A DNA stretch of 64,000 nucleotides from Gerris lacustris (GCA_951217055.1 OX578282.1:43638329-43702328), one strand, 5' to 3'. Shown: positions 36,500 through 48,435, numbered from the stretch's first letter. Notes: a model not told the origin generated them from the letters alone. Translations and numbers: made by a program.

Positions 36500-36955
36500 A
36501 CTATGCTTTTTAGGTTTTTGTACTAAGTACAAAATGAAACCTTATATAACGGCTCTGTCTTTCTGTCTGTCCGTTGCTTGTTTCAATTCATAAACTACTA
36601 TAGCTAGGAACATGAAATTCGGCACACAGGCGCATCTCGGCATTTGTGACAACTGGACTCTTTTTCGATTTTTCACACTTAATATTTTCAAGATGGCAAC
36701 CAATATGGTGGGCGAATAAAAAAAAATGTTTTTAGTCACCATGACATGTTATACATCAATTTAAAGTGTAGAAACGGAATATGCAAGTATTAAAATTTCA
36801 CACTTAATATTTTGAAGATGGAAGCCAATATAGCGGGTGACTAAAAAAGTTGTTAGTCATCGTGGCATGTTATACATCAATTTAAAGGTATTGAAGTGTA
36901 GAAAAAGAATATGCAACTATTACACTTAATATTTTTACTTAATCGTACTGAAACC
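36500..36955 (+). mobile_element. R3-like repeat with internal duplication
   Basis: A head palindrome TTTTTGTACTAAGTACAAAA (36512-36531) precedes GAAACCTTATATAACGGC, a TCTGTCTGTCC run and AACATGAAATTCGGCACAC. Two successive units then repeat: TCACACTTAATATTTTCAAG with GGCAACCAATAT and ATGTTATACATCAATTTAAA, about 100 bp apart. Confidence 0.58.
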
Positions 36956-37850
36956 GGCGATTATCGTCTCACGTACTTACGTGAAGCGCGACTTACTTGT
37001 TTATAGTTTCGAATTATTCCAGTGAAGGTCATTCATTTATCATTTTATACAACATTCATTCCTTCCTCAAATGGGCGAACGTCTTATGATCGAAATTTAA
37101 TAATTTTATCCGAGTTTGATGATACAAATTTCTGAATTTGGCATAAAGATGACGTTTTAATTCCCATAGGTCATGTTAATAATCCTGAAAAATATGTACT
37201 CCGACAAAGATACGACACATGTCGCAACACTTCCTAATGTTGTAATAACTCCCATTGCTTGAGATTTTAGAATTTAATTTGAGTAATGAAGACATGTATC
37301 TTTTGATTTATATTTGTTTCTAATTACTGGTAATTTATACTTTACTACGGAGTGTTAAAATTAAGGAATAGGTAGCTGTTACTAAGAAGTATTGAATAAA
37401 ATATAACACAAACTCCAAGATAGCTTCGGCCAAGCTAGACAAGACATTTATTTGCCAAATTTAGTGTTAGAGTGTTTCTCTTGACTCTAGACGGAAGATA
37501 GATAAGATAACATAATACTAAACAATCGTCAGGAATTACGGGAGAAGTTTCTGTTGTGGAAACATCTTTAGCTCATTACGAATTTGAATACAATGACTGC
37601 TTGGTAACTATTATGTCCTACCCTTGTCAGAAGCTTTCAAAACTTGTATTTACCTAGAAATGATGAATCACTTTTGTACGTTTTTATAAAAGATATGGTA
37701 ATTGCCATATTTTACTCGCTTAAGTGTCCTAAACCTAAATTGGCTTATAGCAGTTTTCCAAATCTGGGACTAGAGTGCTTTGTTAAACTTAAGTGTCGTA
37801 ACATTCAAACTTTTTTGTTTGATAATATAAAACAAAAATTTTACTCCATG
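36956..37850. other. No gene recognised
   Basis: AT-rich DNA between an R3-like copy and the reverse-transcriptase fossil. The 70-codon frame at 37644-37856 shows no motif. Confidence 0.5.
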
Positions 37851-37862
37851 AATTAACTACTA

Positions 37863-38190
37863 CTACTCCGCGAGGCTACAGCCCTTGAAGAGCTCGGGCC
37901 TCCTCCACACGTCCCTGTCTTGTGCCTTCCCTCTCCATCGCCTCACATTAAGACTCCGCAAATCCTCCTCAACATCGTCTAGCCATCTTTTGCGTGGTCT
38001 GCCTCGCTGTCTTCTGCCTTCAGGCTTGAGTCGATGAATCTTGCTGACCGCTCTCTCTACCGGCATTCTCTCCACATGCCCTAGCCATATCATAATCGCC
38101 CTCGCTTAATTTCTGTGACCAGGTTTGGCTCTTGATAAAGACTATAAATCTCCTGGTTAGTTCGGATCCTCCATTCATTATTTCTACAGA
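37863..38190 (-). pseudogene. Non-LTR reverse transcriptase C-terminus (RTE/CR1-like) with frameshift
   Basis: The minus strand encodes MIWLGHVERMPVERAVSKI..., GRRQRGRPRKRWLDDVEEDL and VRRWRGKAQDRDVWR, ending in a stop near 37863. This LGHVERMP...GRPRKRWxDxVEEDL...W...AQDRxxWR pattern is the familiar end of many animal endonuclease/reverse-transcriptase proteins. Just upstream (about 38095-38185) the adjacent frame reads RIRTNQEIYSLYQEPNLVTE, the expected preceding segment, so one frameshift separates them near 38094. The 3' end passes into a short TAG-repeat tail at about 37852-37863. The rest of the enzyme is missing. Confidence 0.78.
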
Positions 38191-38491
38191 TAATTAAACA
38201 CACCTAAAATTAAGGATGTGACCTTAGACTAAATATAAATTTAATGAAACACCTCGTGTTAAACCCTTTAATTATATTATTTTATAACACTTCAACATTC
38301 ATTATAAATAAACTAAAACTTCAATAAAGGATTTTGTATAAAAAGAAAACAAATTATTTGTTTTTAAGTTAAAATTTTATTAAGATTGAACATTTTAACA
38401 AATTATTTCTTCGGTAACTAGATTTTTACTTATTAAGGTTTTTTGGTGGCATTACAATACTTTCAATATTCTCTCCAACTTTCTTTATACA

Positions 38492-39179
<688 letters not shown>

Positions 39180-39800
39180 TTCTCGATAGAGTAAAGGGCA
39201 ATTGGACGATCCGATCGTCTCTTTAAGTCAGGGCCACGCCCTTTGGCCAGAAAATCCGGTCGTGTAACTCGCGCTTCCTGATCACGTCCCTCCCTCAAAT
39301 CAGGCAGGGTGGTCGGATGGAAATTCCATCTGACTTCGGATAGAAAAATGAGGGAACCTTTACTATACTTCGCTCTGCGAATCGACAGTGTAATCCTCTT
39401 CGTCGGACCCGATTTCCGCCACTCCTTAAGGAAACGCTGACTGGATGGAACTGGGTCAGGCCATGTAAATGCAACACCCTGTTAAGTGGTGAGTATACCA
39501 TAAACAGGGAAACCTTGGCCGGGACTTGGACCAGACAGGAGGGAACGGATCGTCTTATCGCCCTTCTGGCGCCGCCACCAGATTTTGGCCTGACGTTTGA
39601 CACTCTTAAGTCGCATTGTCGACATTGGTCGATAAAATGGTCAAGTGCACTAGCTTGCTTTTTAGCACAAGGGACGGTTGAGTAAAATGGTGTGCTGTTT
39701 TTTGGAAGAGTGACTCTAAAGTCGTTCACACGTACTTGAGATAGTAGCCTTAATAAAGTGAGGTTATTACGTTTTTAGTTCCGAATAATCCCGCAATTAT
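39180..39800 (-). other. Unassigned open reading region, probably decayed mobile-element coding
   Basis: This stretch is visibly richer in G and C than its surroundings. On the minus strand one frame is open for 144 codons (39729 to 39295, with FIDQCRQCDLRVSNVRPKSG). A second frame is open downstream with a single stop (KIWWRRQKGDKTIRSLLSGP..., then WPDPVPSSQRFLKEWRKSG). Neither product is recognised. A frameshifted retroelement polyprotein is one reading, chance openness in GC-richer DNA another. Confidence 0.3.
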
Positions 39801-39847
39801 TATATAGAAGAGGTATTCAACGTTAGGACGGACGTGGGGTGGGGGGT

Positions 39848-40030
39848 CTACTCGCCCTTCGGCGGGCGAGCTACTCTACCACCGCACTCGCCCATTTACT
39901 CGACCAACTTTTATCCACTCTCCTCGACCGTTTACTCGCCTTATCGTTCACATTAGGCAAGTAGCTCGGCCGAGTGCTACTCGACCTAGCAACTCGCCCG
40001 TTTACTCGACCAATGTAAACCAGGCTTTAG
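39848..40030. mobile_element. Cluster of (T/A)CTCG(A/C)CC repeats, probable DNA-transposon end
   Basis: Seven copies of TACTCGCCC/TACTCGACC-like motifs occur in about 160 bp (for example 39849, 39885, 39897, 39931, 39977, 39991, 40002). The cluster ends at CCAATGTAAACCAGGC. Dense subterminal repeats next to a sharp edge are typical of hAT- or P-type elements. The other end is not identified. Confidence 0.45.
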
Positions 40031-41614
40031 TTCGATAAAAATCAAGATGTAAGACATGGTTTACCGATCAACACTTCACAAAAATATGGAGAGTTTTGTT
40101 CTGCAACCCGGGTTTGTTTGATGAACCCACCTAAAGCCTCACCTAATTATTCGCTATGTGTAACAGCTTGCTCGCTGCGAGTAAATAGTGGTTGCAATCA
40201 GAATTGAACAAGTTCAATTCGGTTTTAATCGTTGCTACTTGTCATAATGGGTGGTCGCATAGTGATAAGTAGCAGCGAAAGAAAGCGCTTCGTGTAACCG
40301 AGGTCCGAGGCTTAAGTGGTCTGTGTGTGGGTGTTAAAACCCCTGAAATTAAAATAAAATTGTGGCGTCGTTCGGGCTCAGAAATCGTTTATATCTGACC
40401 GTTTCTTTTTCTAAAGTTTTTTTTAATAGACCCAGAGAAAGGCCTACTTGCATTCTTAATAAGGCGTTGCTTGTTGTTGATGAGGATGATTATGAAAAAT
40501 AAAAGTTCTAAATGACTCATTCAGGGTTATAATTTATCAGAATTGTTCTGAAAAAAGTAACCTAACTAGTTTTTACTTTTAATCTAGAATTGTCAAGTTG
40601 AATAAATTGTCACAGATGGTCCGTATAAATGTCGATAATTTAGATTGAAGTTTGCTCGGGTACGAGGCAGAAGAAAGCCTTTAATGAATCCACTTGAATC
40701 AAGTTGTGATTAGGATCATTCAAAGTTCTGCCTCCGGCTCGCTTCTCGCTCCACTGCAATGACGTTTCCCTTTCAAATCGTCCTCAAATCTTCTTTAAAT
40801 ATTTTAACTATTCCTTAATTTTCAACTCTAATAACTTCTTCTTTTTAATCTGTTCGAATGTTAATTGTAACGATGTCGAATTTTCATTTAGATTTTTTTT
40901 TTGTTTTCTACCATGAATTTAAATACTATTTATACACAATTTCAATTATTCATGAATTGAAGTTTAACCTTGAAACATAACTTTTAACTTTTAAAAAATG
41001 CATAATGTCTAACCCTGGATAGCTATTTATTTTGAATAGATAAAAGTTATATCGTCACTTCATTATAAAATATATACTTCCTGGATTTTTATTTACTTTA
41101 GATATTCTGTTTGAAGTATTCAAATTCAAAATATTTAAGTATTAAGGGTTGTTTAAGTGTAATGATAATTTGTATAAATAAATGTTATATCCACGTTTAA
41201 ACTAACCTGATGAAATTTATAATTTAATCTTAAATATCATGATTTTGATTGATCGAGACATTTCCTTCCTCCTGTAATAATAATTGTCTTGATTATTATT
41301 AATTATTTGTCTTGAAGCAAACCCTCCTGGTACACACAGTGAATTTAAGTGAATCCTGAATAGGATGTTAATACTTAAGTATGATTAATATATAATAGAG
41401 ATAAACTTACCATTGTGTAGTCTGTCGTATTTCATTTCTTATCAAATGCTTCACGGAGATGGATTATTCCTCAGAATTAATGGATATCTCTTATCATTGT
41501 CTAATCCCTAAACATCAAGACTGTACCTTGATAAAATTATTAATCTTCAGATAATAAATATTAAGCTAAAATATTATCTGTTTGTATATAACATAGTATA
41601 TAATATATAAAGTA
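40031..41614. other. No gene recognised
   Basis: 40060-40440 is GC-richer and ends in AAATAAAATTGTGGCGTCG, which weakly recalls a long-terminal-repeat edge followed by a primer-binding site. No partner repeat or coding region was found, so I do not call it. The remainder is AT-rich. Confidence 0.45.
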
Positions 41615-41717
41615 GAGAATTGTGATGACACGGAAATTCGATTTTGAGATTTTTATGAATTTACACTGTTAGAAGTGCCCTGGGCTCAAAATTGTCGGTA
41701 CAAAAAGTCGGTATATC

Positions 41718-41725
41718 GTCTATAG
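41718..41725. repeat. hAT target duplication, left
   Basis: GTCTATAG immediately precedes the hAT left terminus and is identical to 42562-42569. Confidence 0.88.
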
Positions 41726-42561
41726 CAGCTATTCTCAAAGGGGTCCATGTGGACCCCCTGGGGGTCTATGGGACTTCATGGGGGGTCTATGATCACCAAG
41801 GGGTCTATTGGGGGTCTATGGATGTCTCTTTAGTAAAAAATAAATGTATAAATAAAAAATAAAAATAATAAAAATAAATGAATAAATAAATAAATAAAAT
41901 GAACATAATAATATTATTAATAATAAATAAAATAATATTTATAAATGAATATTAAGGTATTCGTATTGTAATAAAAATAATAAGTAAATATAAACTAGAT
42001 TTGGGGAGGAAGTGAGCATGAGTAATGAAAAAGTATGTTTTGATAACTTATAAAATATGTCCAATGTTTTGATATGAGAGTGTAATCCCGAAATTAAAAC
42101 CCCCCCACCATACCACCTACCCCTTCAACCGGCAAAAACATGTTACTAGCTTGTTTTTAAATGTAATCTGAGTGTTATTCATTGTACAATTTTTATTTTT
42201 GAACAGTAACTTATGTTAACCCTCAAAAGGGGAGATTTAAGAATAAAACTTAGTAATTTTAGGCCAAACATAAAAGAAATCGCACAAGAACGTCAAATTG
42301 AATTCTGATTTAGGAATGTTAAATTTAATCATTAAAAATATAGATATAATTATTGATATTTCAGTTTCTTTCTTTTGTACAATTTCCCCTCATTTTCCTA
42401 TTACTATGTGTTTTAAAATGAGTCGTCTGTGGTAGCCATTGCACACACACACACACACACACAATTAGATGTGTATATATATATTCCTTAGGGAGGGGGT
42501 CTATGAAAAAAATAAAATTCCTACAGGGGGTCTATGGAAGAAAAAGTTTGAGAACCCCCTG
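41726..42561. mobile_element. Non-autonomous hAT transposon
   Basis: The left end reads CAGCTATTCTCAAAG and the right end, on the opposite strand, CAGGGGGTTCTCAAAC, the classic hAT-type inverted terminus. An 8-bp duplication GTCTATAG flanks it exactly at 41718-41725 and 42562-42569, the length expected of hAT transposase. Inside, GGGGTCTATG is repeated near both ends in the same orientation, with A/T-rich simple sequence and a (CA)n run. No transposase frame is present, so mobility would need an enzyme supplied elsewhere. It interrupts an R2 repeat, whose sequence resumes on the far side. Confidence 0.9.
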
Positions 42562-42569
42562 GTCTATAG
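42562..42569. repeat. hAT target duplication, right
   Basis: GTCTATAG immediately follows the hAT right terminus. Removing one copy plus the element restores a continuous R2 repeat. Confidence 0.88.
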
Positions 42570-43075
42570 ACTATTGTCTGTCATCTGTAAAGACGCGTGG
42601 AGCATATATTACTGCGCCGATTTCGATGATATTTGTCATACATGTTTAGAAAAATCATATGCAAAGGCGTAACCAAGAAATTAATTTTAGCTTCGGATTT
42701 AGGGGTTCAACCCCCCAAAACGTGAAAAACCAAAAATCTCTATAATAATTCCGACGATTCGTATTTTTTTAAAAAAAATCTAAAACAGAGTCCATTTAAA
42801 CACAAATTTAACGTTGTAAGTTGTTTTCTCGGGAAAAATCTAGTTTCCGAGGTATTTGCGAGAATTTATCTGATTTTGTTATAAAATCAAAAACAAAAAG
42901 TAAACCACCTGTTGAATATTTTAAAAAATAAATGATTTAAATAAGTTATATTATGAAAAAAATGAAACAATATTTTTTATTTTTTAGATTCAGAGTTCTT
43001 TAAAACGTGTAAATTCATCAAAAATCGAATTGCCGCATTTCCCTCTAGACCTTTTCTTTTAATATACTTAGGGCA

Positions 43076-43857
43076 TATGAGAATGTTCAAATGAAAACAT
43101 ACAATAATGTGGAAATGTTTACCTGACAGCTCTTTGTTTCTTTCCAAAAAGGTACACACATTTGTTTGATAGAGCCAAATATCGGTTGTCATATAACATC
43201 TTAGGTTGTTATGAATAGCTTGACTAGAAATTTTGCTTGGCTGCAAAACCCTCTTTTCACCCTAAGTCTAATTTATAATTGTTTTTGGAATAAAATAAAA
43301 GTTTGAATACATGATATTTTAAAACTCATGTTGATTATCATTTTAACGACCAACATATGGCATTTTAATAAGTTTCTCGGATGCCTCTTTTTCTTGCTAA
43401 GCTGAGATTCTTATTCCAGATATTATTCTTATTTGTACACCTCTAGTGGATAGAAATATGAATGAAACCCCCTTCTGTTTATTTAGGTCTGTTTATTTAA
43501 TTTAAAGCTCGCTTTCTCCGTATTTTAAACTCCTCTTTTAAATAGTGACGTCTATAAATCAAGAATCTCTGCTTGGTGTGAGTCGTGGATTTATTAATGT
43601 TTTAGAGCAAATAGTAAAATTCAAACAAATAGGTTTTATCTGTCTAAATCATTTAGCCAAATTCAAATGGTATGAAAAAATTAATTTATGTTTTATGCTA
43701 TAAATTTAACTTATAATGAAATGTCGAATAATTCTTTAATTTATATATTTCAGTAAAAGGTACTTTTTCTATGAGCGACTCAAGCGATAGACGCTGAGAG
43801 GTAGTTGTTTAGCGACTATCGCGGAGGACTGCTCTGCTCCTCTGCAGTTTGCGTGTT
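43076..43857. other. No gene recognised
   Basis: AT-rich. The minus-strand frame at 42977-43246 overlaps the R2 end and has no recognisable content. Confidence 0.5.
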
Positions 43858-43935
43858 ACCGTTGTCCAATTAATCAAAATTTAATTTCGCACTATCACAA
43901 TACTTTCTCTTTACTTATACTATATATAAGAAAGT
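43858..43935 (+). repeat. R2 terminal piece
   Basis: TTTCGCACTATCACAATACT leads into ACTTTCTC...TATATATAAGAAAGT, the R2 end hairpin, without a recognisable R2 body in front of it. Confidence 0.55.
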
Positions 43936-44274
43936 AGAAACTAGTTGTTCAACTGGTGAAAGGGGGAGGGGTAATAATAGTCATTAAAATGTGACGAGTG
44001 CATATCAAAGGCTGGCTGTGATGAGGAGTACCATTCTTAAAGTGTAGAGATAAAACTAAACAATATTCCGTGGTTAGAACGAATATTTTTAAAGCCAGAG
44101 TTCTTGCTTAAAAATAATAATATATGATTATAAGTTGGTGTGGAACCACAAAATATTTAGCATATTTTCTTTGCAGATACCACCTAGTTTACAGATGTAG
44201 CAGTATAGGGACTGTTCTTTCATAGAATAGAAACAAAAATGGATTATACGCTTGTTAATGGCAAAGACAGGTGC

Positions 44275-44595
44275 TAATTTTTTGACTTCGCATTTACTTA
44301 GTGTATATAGACGAGAAATTAATTTTAGCTCGAAATTTGGAGGTAAAAACTCTCAAAATTGTGTTTTTTTTTCTCAAAAATAGTTCCGGCGATATTGATT
44401 AGAGAAATTATTTTTTGTAGTCCATTTAAAAACGAACTTGACTATAGAAGTCGTTTTCCCGAGAACAATCTTTTTCATATTTATTTATTAGACAGTAAAA
44501 TTGATTTAGCTGAAAATCGATAAAATATAAATTAACAATCGTCTGTTAAAAACTTTTTAAATTTGTTACCGTTACCAATGTTTTTGTATTGTTTA
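44275..44595 (+). mobile_element. R2 repeat fragment
   Basis: GACGAGAAATTAATTTTAGC, TCGAAATTTGGAGG and AAGTCGTTTTCCCGAGAAC match the central R2 body. Both ends are missing or unrecognisable. Confidence 0.5.
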
Positions 44596-44819
44596 GTTTT
44601 TAAAATGCGTGAGTTACTAGTCACTTTTTACCTGTTTGTTATGTATTTTATGTTGAACTATTAATTTATGTTGAGCTATTGTTATGTCCCGTTACGGACG
44701 TAGAGGTGTTTTTGTAGTTTCTTAATTAGAACGTTGTTGAGGAGAATTTAGACATTGACGACGGAACATGTTATTGTTCCCTATTTTAATTATCACCTTA
44801 ACGATCCTCACAACTGCGA

Positions 44820-44890
44820 CATTTAGGCTTGAGAATGGCAGGTTAGTGCCGAAACGTTGCCTAGATTAATGTCGTTTTTATTATTACCCT
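44820..44890 (+). repeat. GAGAATGGC...GCCGAAACGT motif (Penelope-like end?)
   Basis: TTGAGAATGGCAGGTTAGTG is followed by CCGAAACGTTGCC. The GGC/GCC stem and CGAAACGT parallel the inverted-repeat arms at 34.8 and 35.15 kb. No reverse transcriptase is found nearby. Confidence 0.35.
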
Positions 44891-46030
44891 ATACGGATCT
44901 ACACACTAAACTCATAATTAATAAAGGGTACCACCTTAGACTCAATTATATGTTATAGGATTTTAATTCAGTCTTAATACGTGTATGTGAAAATGTTGTT
45001 CGAGTTAGTCGTACCGATTGTTAATTATCAAAGAAGTCTTTTTAAATTGTGTTAAACCTATCTTGATTCGATTTAATTTTATGTATTTTCTTTTAACAAT
45101 CTTGATGTGGAACTTCAATAAAAATACAATTTTGAATTTATGTGTATGTCTACCAATGTTTTTAGATCTTATTCCTCTACCTTTTAGGACAATGTACAAA
45201 AGATATTTAATGAATTAATGGATAATATTTACGAGGGAATCAGTTGTTAGTAGAACTATTCACTTTGCTTTCTACAAATTAGACTGTAGCAAGATTTAAA
45301 TGAATTGGTAATGCCGTTAGCCTTGTTGAAATTAAACCGTTGTAGAGAACTAGAAGGGATGTGAAAGGGCAAAGCATTGTATATTACGTTACTTACTTGT
45401 AGCTCTAGTCTCTGTAGATAGAATCGATAAGCTCCTCCCTTATACAATACTGCTCTACAAGTTCCATACAATGCTATCCGTTACAACTCTCCCATACAAT
45501 AGTTTCTAGACCAGATCCAAAGGCCTGTTTTCATTAAAATAAACCTCTAGTTTGGTCCCGAATAGCTGGCCAGACCATCCTTAAGGCCTATTGTTAGAAA
45601 CGTTGATTTCAAAACCACTATATATTCGTCTGATTTATTTTTCTATTCAGGTTTTTTTTCTATATATATTGTATTTTAATGCTTTTTCAACAGATACAAT
45701 CGATTCAGTGTCTTTATTTATTTTCTGCCTCTCTTTATATTTAAATCTTACTTTTTAGCCTTTATTCTTCCAATGATTTTTTTTATTTAGTTTTGAATAA
45801 AGTCAATTCAAGTGATAACCGATAATGTAATTTTACTTTTGTTAATTATGTTTTCCTTAAACTTAGCGACCTCTCAAGACCATCAATTTGCTCCTATACG
45901 TCTTCTTGATCGTAGGTATAAACTTACTATGAATAATAAACCACATATTGGCAATTTAGTCAGGAAGTGTGGGGTAGGTAGCCTTCTAACTCGAATCCAA
46001 ACTCTCTAATCCTCTAATCCATGGTCCTTT
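44891..46030. other. No gene recognised
   Basis: Several short frames on both strands (45005-45471, 45812-46009) lack motifs. The last lies next to the Jockey scrap and may be part of the same worn element. Confidence 0.5.
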
Positions 46031-46120
46031 AGAAAAATCACAGATGCTTCTTTTTATGTCGGCAACCTCACTCTCCATAAGGTCCTTAATGTTCTCTTCG
46101 TTCGAGATCCATCCATAAGT
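46031..46120 (+). pseudogene. Jockey reverse transcriptase C-terminal scrap
   Basis: Reading from the AGA at 46031 gives RKITDASFYVGNLTLH and then KVLNVLFVRDPSIS. It lines up without gaps with RKIANAPFYVSNLILHN...FVRDLAVS of the Jockey copy at 18.1-19.1 kb, so both come from related elements. The frame cannot be followed convincingly on either side. It is a short decayed remnant too small to be a gene. Confidence 0.72.
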
Positions 46121-46544
46121 TTAATGGCGACGCAGTTCCTTTTTACTCCGATGGGTAGGTTAGGGCGTCAGCAAAGTATATCTGCCATACTCTAATAAAA
46201 GCTATAGTCTTGGTCTCGTTCCGTCTTGCCTTGTGATCAAATTTCATTCATTATGGTCATCCAGGTTCGCAAATGTCTCCCTCTCGTCCTCTTCCCTTGC
46301 GGATTCCAGTCAAAACCTCTCTTTGTCACATTAACCTCCAACAAACGTTAGTAAAAAGTTTATAACAATTAAAACTTTTTCTACAGCTAACACGGTTATC
46401 ACTTAAAAAGCCAAATAAGGTGGAGAATTGTTAAAGAATGGCATATAAGCTGTACTAAAGGCCCTCGATTTAAATGTTAAACTTAGTCTTTTATATATTC
46501 AATATTCCCACGGATGGAGTCGCCAATACGTATAACTTGCACTG
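46121..46544. other. No gene recognised
   Basis: Possibly the worn continuation of the Jockey fragment, but no further motif could be read. Confidence 0.4.
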
Positions 46545-46670
46545 TTTCGGTTCAGGGTACATTTTGAACAAAAATGTATTCTATAAACCTTCATTTAAGA
46601 ACAAGCAGGAGATTTTATGAGTGACCTTTTTTCTAAAATTGAATTTCTTGGAATTTATACGTATAGACGA
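46545..46670 (+). repeat. Dispersed repeat shared with 13688-13820
   Basis: This is the second copy of the 130-bp repeat with ACAAGCAGGAGATTTTATGA. It is truncated on its right by Helitron copy 1. Confidence 0.72.
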
Positions 46671-47557
46671 TATCTATAATATAAGTGGCAATGTCCTGAT
46701 TGACTGACTGACTGACATAGAATCAACGCACAGCAAAATCTGCTTAACCGAGAGACTTGAAATTTTGAGGATATACTCGGTTCATATCATAGGCATCCAC
46801 TAAGAAAGGATTTTGCGAAATTTTTATTTTTGTACCCAGGGGTACGGGGTACAAATGTCAAAGTAATGAATACTTTTAATGATGCATATCGTTGAAAAGC
46901 TCTTTAAAAGTACAGTAATTGTTGTTAAGTACAGTTTTGTCATATTTTCATTTAGGAGGGGGTAAAATGGAAAAATGTGTATAACTACATCTTATATAAA
47001 TGAAGAGTGTCTATGAGTGTACTGCTTACATGAGATTATAAAGTTAAAATGTTGGTACACAGGAGTACGGGGTACAAATGTCAAAGTAATTGAAAGGTAC
47101 CCTTTATGATGCATATCGTTAAAAGGCTCTTTAAGAGAAAAGTAATTGTAATGTACGTGTTTGTCATTATTTTCATTTAGGAGAGGGGTAATAAGGAAGA
47201 GTCAACGTATGTGTGTGTGTGTTCTTTATTCAAATCTACCGTTTTATTCCGATTTGAATGAATATTTGCACAATTGTCCTTCAAAGCAAGGGGAAAAGGG
47301 GAAGGTCTCTGACTTCATGCATGTTCGAAATTTTGATTTTGGTACACAGGGGTACGGGGTACAAATGTCAAAGTAATGAAAACCCTTCACGATGCATACC
47401 GTTTAAAAGCTCTTTAAGAGTGCTGTACAATTATTGTTATGTACATTTAGGGGGGTAAAATGGAAAAATATATCTATATCTATGGATAAAAAACTAATAA
47501 TTGTTGTGTCCGTACATTTATCCGATTGGCTAAAATTTTGTATTTATTTGTATTTTT

Positions 47558-47687
47558 GCTTCCGAGCTTACCGAAGGTAACGGAAGCATTGTGTTCACTT
47601 TTGAGAACGAAAAACTTTTATGCCTCCGATTTCAAAAATTCCAAGACAGAAATCCGTTTCAGACATCAGGGAACATTTTTGGTCTCG

Positions 47688-47743
<56 letters not shown>

Positions 47744-48165
47744 GGTCTGTGTGTCCGCGAATTATGAAACGTGTGACGATAACTTGAGTAAATGTAAACC
47801 GATTTTGATGAAATTTGGTAGACATGTTCATTTTACCAATGCCCAGGACGAGTTCGTTGGACAACGATATCCGTCAAAGCGTTCACGAGCAACGCTCGCG
47901 TAAACGTGAACTTTAAATTTAAAATTGGAAATTTGGGTCGGGGAAAAAATCTAACTTCATCTATTCAATGAGACAAACATTTTTTCCGAATACATTTTTT
48001 TAGTAAAACCAACAGCGACACCGCTATGAAGTGCTAAAGATCGCTAAAACTATTAATAGTTTTTACAAAATAAACAATATAACAATAAAGTAATATAACA
48101 ATAATTGTTATAGTTCATGATATGATGCGAGGAAGCTATGTGCCACACTAATTGGCAGTCTATTT
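47558..48165 (+). mobile_element. R1 repeat, full-length copy inside Helitron copy 1
   Basis: R1 is my label for a repeat I cannot assign to a named family. This copy starts with a 30-bp head hairpin (47558-47587): outer arms GCTTCCG/CGGAAGC, inner arms TTACC/GGTAA, GAA loop. About 13 TCTG units follow, then a GATGAAATTTGG segment, and it ends GCGAGGAAGCTATGTGCC...GGCAGTCTATTT. Helitron copy 2 has the corresponding empty site, which fixes both ends. The long translations across the TCTG run are not genes. Confidence 0.75.
47690..47742 (+). repeat. (TCTG)n microsatellite
   Basis: About 13 uninterrupted TCTG units lie within the R1 copy. Shorter versions occur at the same place in the other R1 copies, so the array is a built-in part of the repeat that has expanded here. 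Confidence 0.95.
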
Positions 48166-48435
48166 ATTATTATTTTTTTTTTTTTTAAAAATACCTTTAT
48201 TGAATAGTACAGAAGGAAAATACCACTGCTTTTCCTTTTTAAAAATGTAGTCGGAATGAATTACTAATTTGGGATATTAGCAAATTATCTTATCAAAGGG
48301 GAGGGATAGAATCTAGATATTCTCGCTTTGTAAAATAATTTAAATGTTTCTTGATGGTAGTTTATAAATCCATTAAATTGAAAATAAAACACCCCGTAGC
48401 GAAGCACGCATATATTCAGCTAGTATATATATATA

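Larger units (their letters stand above)
41615..43075 (+). mobile_element. R2 repeat split by the hAT element
   Basis: The left part (41615-41725) has TTGTGATGACACGGAAATTC and TTTTGAGATTTTTATG. The right part (42570-43075) resumes with TGTCTGTCATCTGTAAAGAC and GCGTGGAGC, GGGGTTCAACCCCCC, GAAAAATCTAGTTTCCGAGG and the closing TCGAATTGCCGCATTTCC. The two halves join cleanly once the hAT element and one GTCTATAG are removed. Confidence 0.78.
46673..48423 (+). mobile_element. Non-autonomous Helitron-like element, copy 1
   Basis: It starts with TCTATAATATAAGTGGC directly after an A and ends with TTCAGCTAG directly before a T. This is the A/T insertion site with 5'-TC and 3'-CTAG termini typical of Helitrons, and there is no target duplication. 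The subterminal hairpin seen in copy 2 is partly degraded here (CCCGTAGCGAAGCACGCA). The body has internal repeats with GTACGGGGTACAAATGTC and no coding sequence. An R1 element (47558-48165) has inserted into it. Confidence 0.78.

Noticed and set aside
40350..40400. Long-terminal-repeat edge with a primer-binding site (AATTGTGGCGTCGTTCGG)
   Set aside because: Only a weak resemblance; no second LTR, polypurine tract or gag/pol frame was found in the window.
47526..47903. 125-codon plus-strand frame and its minus-strand partner
   Set aside because: Both are open only because the (TCTG)n tract has no stop in several frames; the peptides are Ser-Val-Cys-Leu and Thr-Asp-Arg-Gln repeats inside a mobile repeat.
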